Below are positions 60,940 to 64,000 of a DNA stretch of 64,000 nt, piece after piece. Made by a program: the position numbers and the translations under genes. The stretch is from Sorghum bicolor (Eukaryota; Streptophyta; Magnoliopsida; Poales; Poaceae): positions 55,490,629-55,554,628 of the forward strand of contig NC_012878.2 of NCBI RefSeq assembly GCF_000003195.3, given 5' to 3'. Under the pieces are notes generated by a model, which did not search any database, was not told the DNA's origin, and saw only the letters and a list, made by a program, of their open reading frames with translations. Within the stretch, counting starts at the first letter, position 1. Every line of letters starts with the position of its first letter.

Positions 60940-63407
60940 CTATAAATCTGCAAAGAAATCCGATGCTGGCCTACTTGAACTCTGTCCTTTACCTGCCTTT
61001 TTACTCCTTGACCCTGAACACCCCCCAGTAAGAAGATAAGAAACAGCTTTCAGAGAAGAAATGTGAACCCAAAAAGCAGGACTATCATGCTAATGGCACG
61101 CAGCATAGTTCAATAAAATCTCACCTTTCGAAGAGGCTGTGGCCAAGTCTACATCCATCGCATCATCATCGCTATCGTCATCGCTATTATCACTACCAGC
61201 TTCGGCAGGTTCGTCACCAATGACTATCTGTGGACCGTTCAAGAGTTCTTCCAAGTCCCAGAGCTGCATATACGACAAACAAGAGATATCTAAGTCAGAC
61301 CATCGTATGGGCACACCAACAATGAGAATGGGAAAGGGTTGTCACCTTCAGCATTTTATCATGTGAGATGCTGCCGAGATATTTCTTATCGTTTGAGAAA
61401 GCTGCATAGCATAAATAAGGCATAAGAACATGCTGTTTTTTTCCACCAAATCTCACAATCAAATGGACGCACATACCAAGGGCCTCAATGGGATATTCTG
61501 AATGTTCAGCAAGTGGTTGTATTATCCTATTAGGTAAGATGCCCACTAATCTACACAAAGAACAAGGATTAGAACAGCAATCCATCAGACTAACAGGCGA
61601 TTGCCTCAGTGAGAAGTTACACAAAGCAACAGTGGCGAATTCCAAACCTGATCACACCATCTGATGAACCAGAAACCAAAGTTTCTTCATCCAGCTAGAA
61701 CACAAAGCATACTCTTAATAAGAATGAATACACAAATAGGGCAAAAATGACAGTTATGATAACAAGGTTTGGGTCCCACAAACCTTCAGCATTGTATCCA
61801 CAGACTGCGTGTGTCCGAGAAAGCGATCACTAACCACAAAAAAGACATGTCAGTGAACAACTTTAGACAACATCGACCACATCACTTGCAGAAATAATTT
61901 GGTAGGAAGCAGACTGGCAACATCTCATAGTGGCATGTTTAGGAAGATATGAATATTAGATGTCAAGATCCTTCTAAGGAGCTACTGATCACAAGATCTT
62001 TGCAAATTGGAATTATCGAAGAAAGTGAATTGCACTTGGTCCAATAAAGCTACTTATCAAATTACCCATAAGATCAAAATTGCTCCCACATATGATAATT
62101 CCAATGATGATTAGAGAAAATATTGGTAGGAAACATACAAGCAATGTTTAAGCATCAAGATATCAAGGAATGCTGCATCCAGAGAACTACATTGATGGAA
62201 TGATGGGGGTCCCTCTGCCCCAATTATAGTTCACTTTGGTTTTGTCCTAAGTTAAACTTCTTTTAACTTTAACCAAGTTTATAGAAAAAACCGCCAACAT
62301 CTACAACATTAAACTAGTTTCATTAACTTCTTCATGAAATAAGTTTTGATAACGCATTTGTCTTGTAGGTGTCACTATTTTCTAAAAACTTGGTCAAACC
62401 TGAAGAAGTTTGACTTAGGACAAAGGCAAAGTGAACTATAATTTAGACTGGAGGGAGTACTGTACAAATAGCATTAGACAAAATAGTTTCGTTAGTTAGG
62501 TTTTATCTTTGTGCTATTTTATTTCAGCAGTTAATGTTGTGTGATGAAAACATGGTTACCTGCAATCCTTAAAGTATCCCCATGAATATAATAAGAGTGC
62601 TCCACTTGGAGTTCCACAAACAACCTTTTTGCCATTCTAAGAGTCACAAAGAATACGATAAAATTAAATTATCATGACAACAGGACAGAAATGTTGCTAG
62701 CAAAAACTGTTTGCCAAAAATAGGTACCTTCATTACCACCAAGGATAGCAACTCATCTTCTGAAAATTCAGATCGTGACCTTACCTGGCATTAATTAAAT
62801 TAGAATTAGAAGCAGTTAAAAGATTGCAAGTTAACTTATGATTCATAGGTAAATGCACCAGAAGCAAGACTCGACGTACTCCAAAGGCAACTCACTTTAT
62901 TCCTCCGCAGGCTGTTCACAGACAAAGTTCCATCCCCACTACAAGGAAAACAAAGATTGTTTAACCTTAGGTTACCATATTGTATCATGCACAAAATAGA
63001 TGTCGATAAATTTGGCATGTAAACGTTCTGCAAATAAAAACATCTTTAACGACTCATAGAATGTCTTTTGTTAACTGGTATAAGTGTATAACAAAATCAC
63101 ATCATCAAATTACTTAGTAACTACTCCGCATGAAGTAGCAGAGCAGTCAAGTGCAAAACTAAAAACAGGAGTATTTATGCCTGCTTCATGACAAAAAATT
63201 GGAAATAAAATAAGAGGATTGGTCATCTTTAGTTGTTTGGCATGCAGACAATGTTTCAACTGTGTTTGATACATCTCAACTGCAGGGAATCTAGTTGTAC
63301 CTTGTGGCCAGTATCTGATTTGAGTCAGCCACATAGGTCATATCTGAAATGTAATCATCATGGACTTCAAAACTGTTGCAGCAAGATCGTTTCCGGGTAT
63401 CCCATAC
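60940..63407 (-). CDS. WDR55: WDR55-type WD40 protein, 3' part (5' end outside the window)
   Basis: Ten exons on the minus strand: 63407-63301, 62938-62896, 62784-62728, 62636-62560, 61829-61784, 61694-61648, 61550-61477, 61401-61346, 61263-61125 and 61013-60940. They join in frame for 239 aa to a stop. The visible part starts VWDTRKRSC, the end of one WD repeat. It continues with repeats marked by ISDMTYVADSNQILAT, GDGTLSVNSLRRNK, DELLSLVVMKNGKKVVCGT, DEETLVSGSSDGVIR and DKKYLGSISHDKMLKLWDLE. An acidic patch (DNSDDDSDDDAMDVD) and a basic tail ending RPASDFFADL complete it. This layout fits plant WDR55, a nuclear WD40 protein linked to rRNA processing and, in Arabidopsis, to a DDB1-CUL4 ligase and gamete development. 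About the first 110 residues are expected further right, beyond position 64000. Confidence 0.9.
62209..62459. mobile_element. Stowaway-like MITE in a WDR55 intron
   Basis: GGTCCCTCTGCCCCAATTAT at the left and ATAATTTAGACTGGAGGGAG at the right are inverted repeats of the Stowaway type. The inner AGTTCACTTTG.. and ..CAAAGTGAACT extend the palindrome. 251 bp. Confidence 0.75.
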
Positions 63408-64000
63408 CTAAAATTAGAAGAATGGGGATAGCTAAGTCAAAAGGTACATTATACATCTGATAGAAGATAATTGCATATAAAATAAAAAAGGAGTCATCTC
63501 ATAAAACATCACTTAGGTCCAAAAACAGACATAAGTGAACATTTTTGTAAGGAAAAAGTCAACTAACCCCCTCAACTGTTGGTGGCTGTCTACTTCATCC
63601 CCTCACATATAAAACCAGGTATTCTATCCCTCAAACTATTGAAAACCGTCTAAATAACCCCCTGAGGTGGTTTTGCTAACGTGGTAAATTAAAAGTCTAT
63701 ATAACCCCCTAACATATCTAGGGTTGACTGCATGACCCCTCAACTATAACATATAATATTGTAGCCCTTAAAGCATCTAGTAATGTTCAAATAATGGTCA
63801 TATATCCCACCACACTGACATAAGCACATATCCTTGCACACAGGCCCATCGGCTGCCTCCCTCTTTGAACTCTTTTTAGACTTGTGCTACTGCCCAACAA
63901 CAATGAGCACCACCTTGTTTCCTACACCTCATGCAGTCCTTGACGACATTGAGCACATGCACTACGCTTGCGCCCTTGTCATCCTGCTCCTCGCCCCTCT
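63408..64000. other. WDR55 intron or upstream sequence with repeat
   Basis: From about 63555 to 63770 phrases such as AACCCCCTCAACTGTTGG, AATAACCCCCTGAGGTGG and ATGACCCCTCAACTATAA recur, as in a common grass transposon type. No upstream exon of the WD40 gene was found before the window ends. Confidence 0.4.

Overview
The window is nuclear DNA from a grass, most likely Sorghum bicolor or a close Andropogoneae relative. The reasons are: genes with many short GT-AG introns, very GC-rich first exons of the grass type (STICHEL-like, HSF and the 500-aa protein), a high load of short MITEs, and proteins of classic plant families. The neighbouring HSFA4 and SnRK1-alpha genes match, from memory, a neighbouring pair on rice chromosome 5 (Spl7/HsfA4d and OSK1). 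That would place the window on the syntenic sorghum chromosome 9. I could not run a search, so the species is inference.

Layout, left to right. 1-2.9 kb: MITEs and a GC-rich hAT-like patch. 2975-8461 (+): a STICHEL-like DnaX/clamp-loader-type AAA+ protein in six exons. 10-12.2 kb (+): an F-box protein with a 5'-UTR intron, followed at 12.77-13.79 kb by a decayed tandem copy. 15.2-21.3 kb: three miR399 hairpins, the first on the minus strand and the other two on the plus strand, with PHR-type P1BS motifs nearby and hAT and CACTA-like debris between them. 21.8-24.2 kb (-): a plastid-type J-domain plus 4Fe-4S ferredoxin protein in eight exons. 27.2-32.4 kb (-): an ALIS/CDC50 subunit of P4-ATPase lipid flippases in eight exons, with one 3.2-kb intron full of repeats. 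36.9-37.3 kb (+): a small secreted-peptide precursor ending in a PIP/CEP-like motif. 39.2-42.5 kb (-): a 500-aa plant protein I do not recognise, possibly a beta-barrel. 45.1-45.8 kb: a GC-rich hAT element with an exact 8-bp target duplication. 49.4-51.5 kb (+): an HSFA4 heat-shock factor, tail to tail with an SnRK1-alpha kinase at 52.5-55.3 kb (-, ten coding exons). 57-60 kb: probable transposon debris. 60.9-63.4 kb (-): the 3' ten exons of a WDR55-type WD40 protein whose 5' end lies outside the window.

The genes do not form an operon-like system; this is ordinary plant euchromatin. Functional themes are phosphate-starvation signalling (miR399), energy and stress signalling (SnRK1, HSFA4), lipid flipping (ALIS) and ribosome biogenesis (WDR55). 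The most noteworthy items are the miR399 cluster with its divergent P1BS-containing promoter region, a poly-A-tailed retroposed insert whose target duplication runs into an ALIS splice donor, the unrecognised 500-aa protein, and well-preserved MITE copies with readable target duplications. All exon joins were checked by hand for GT/AG borders and for frame; each complete gene gives one uninterrupted reading frame.
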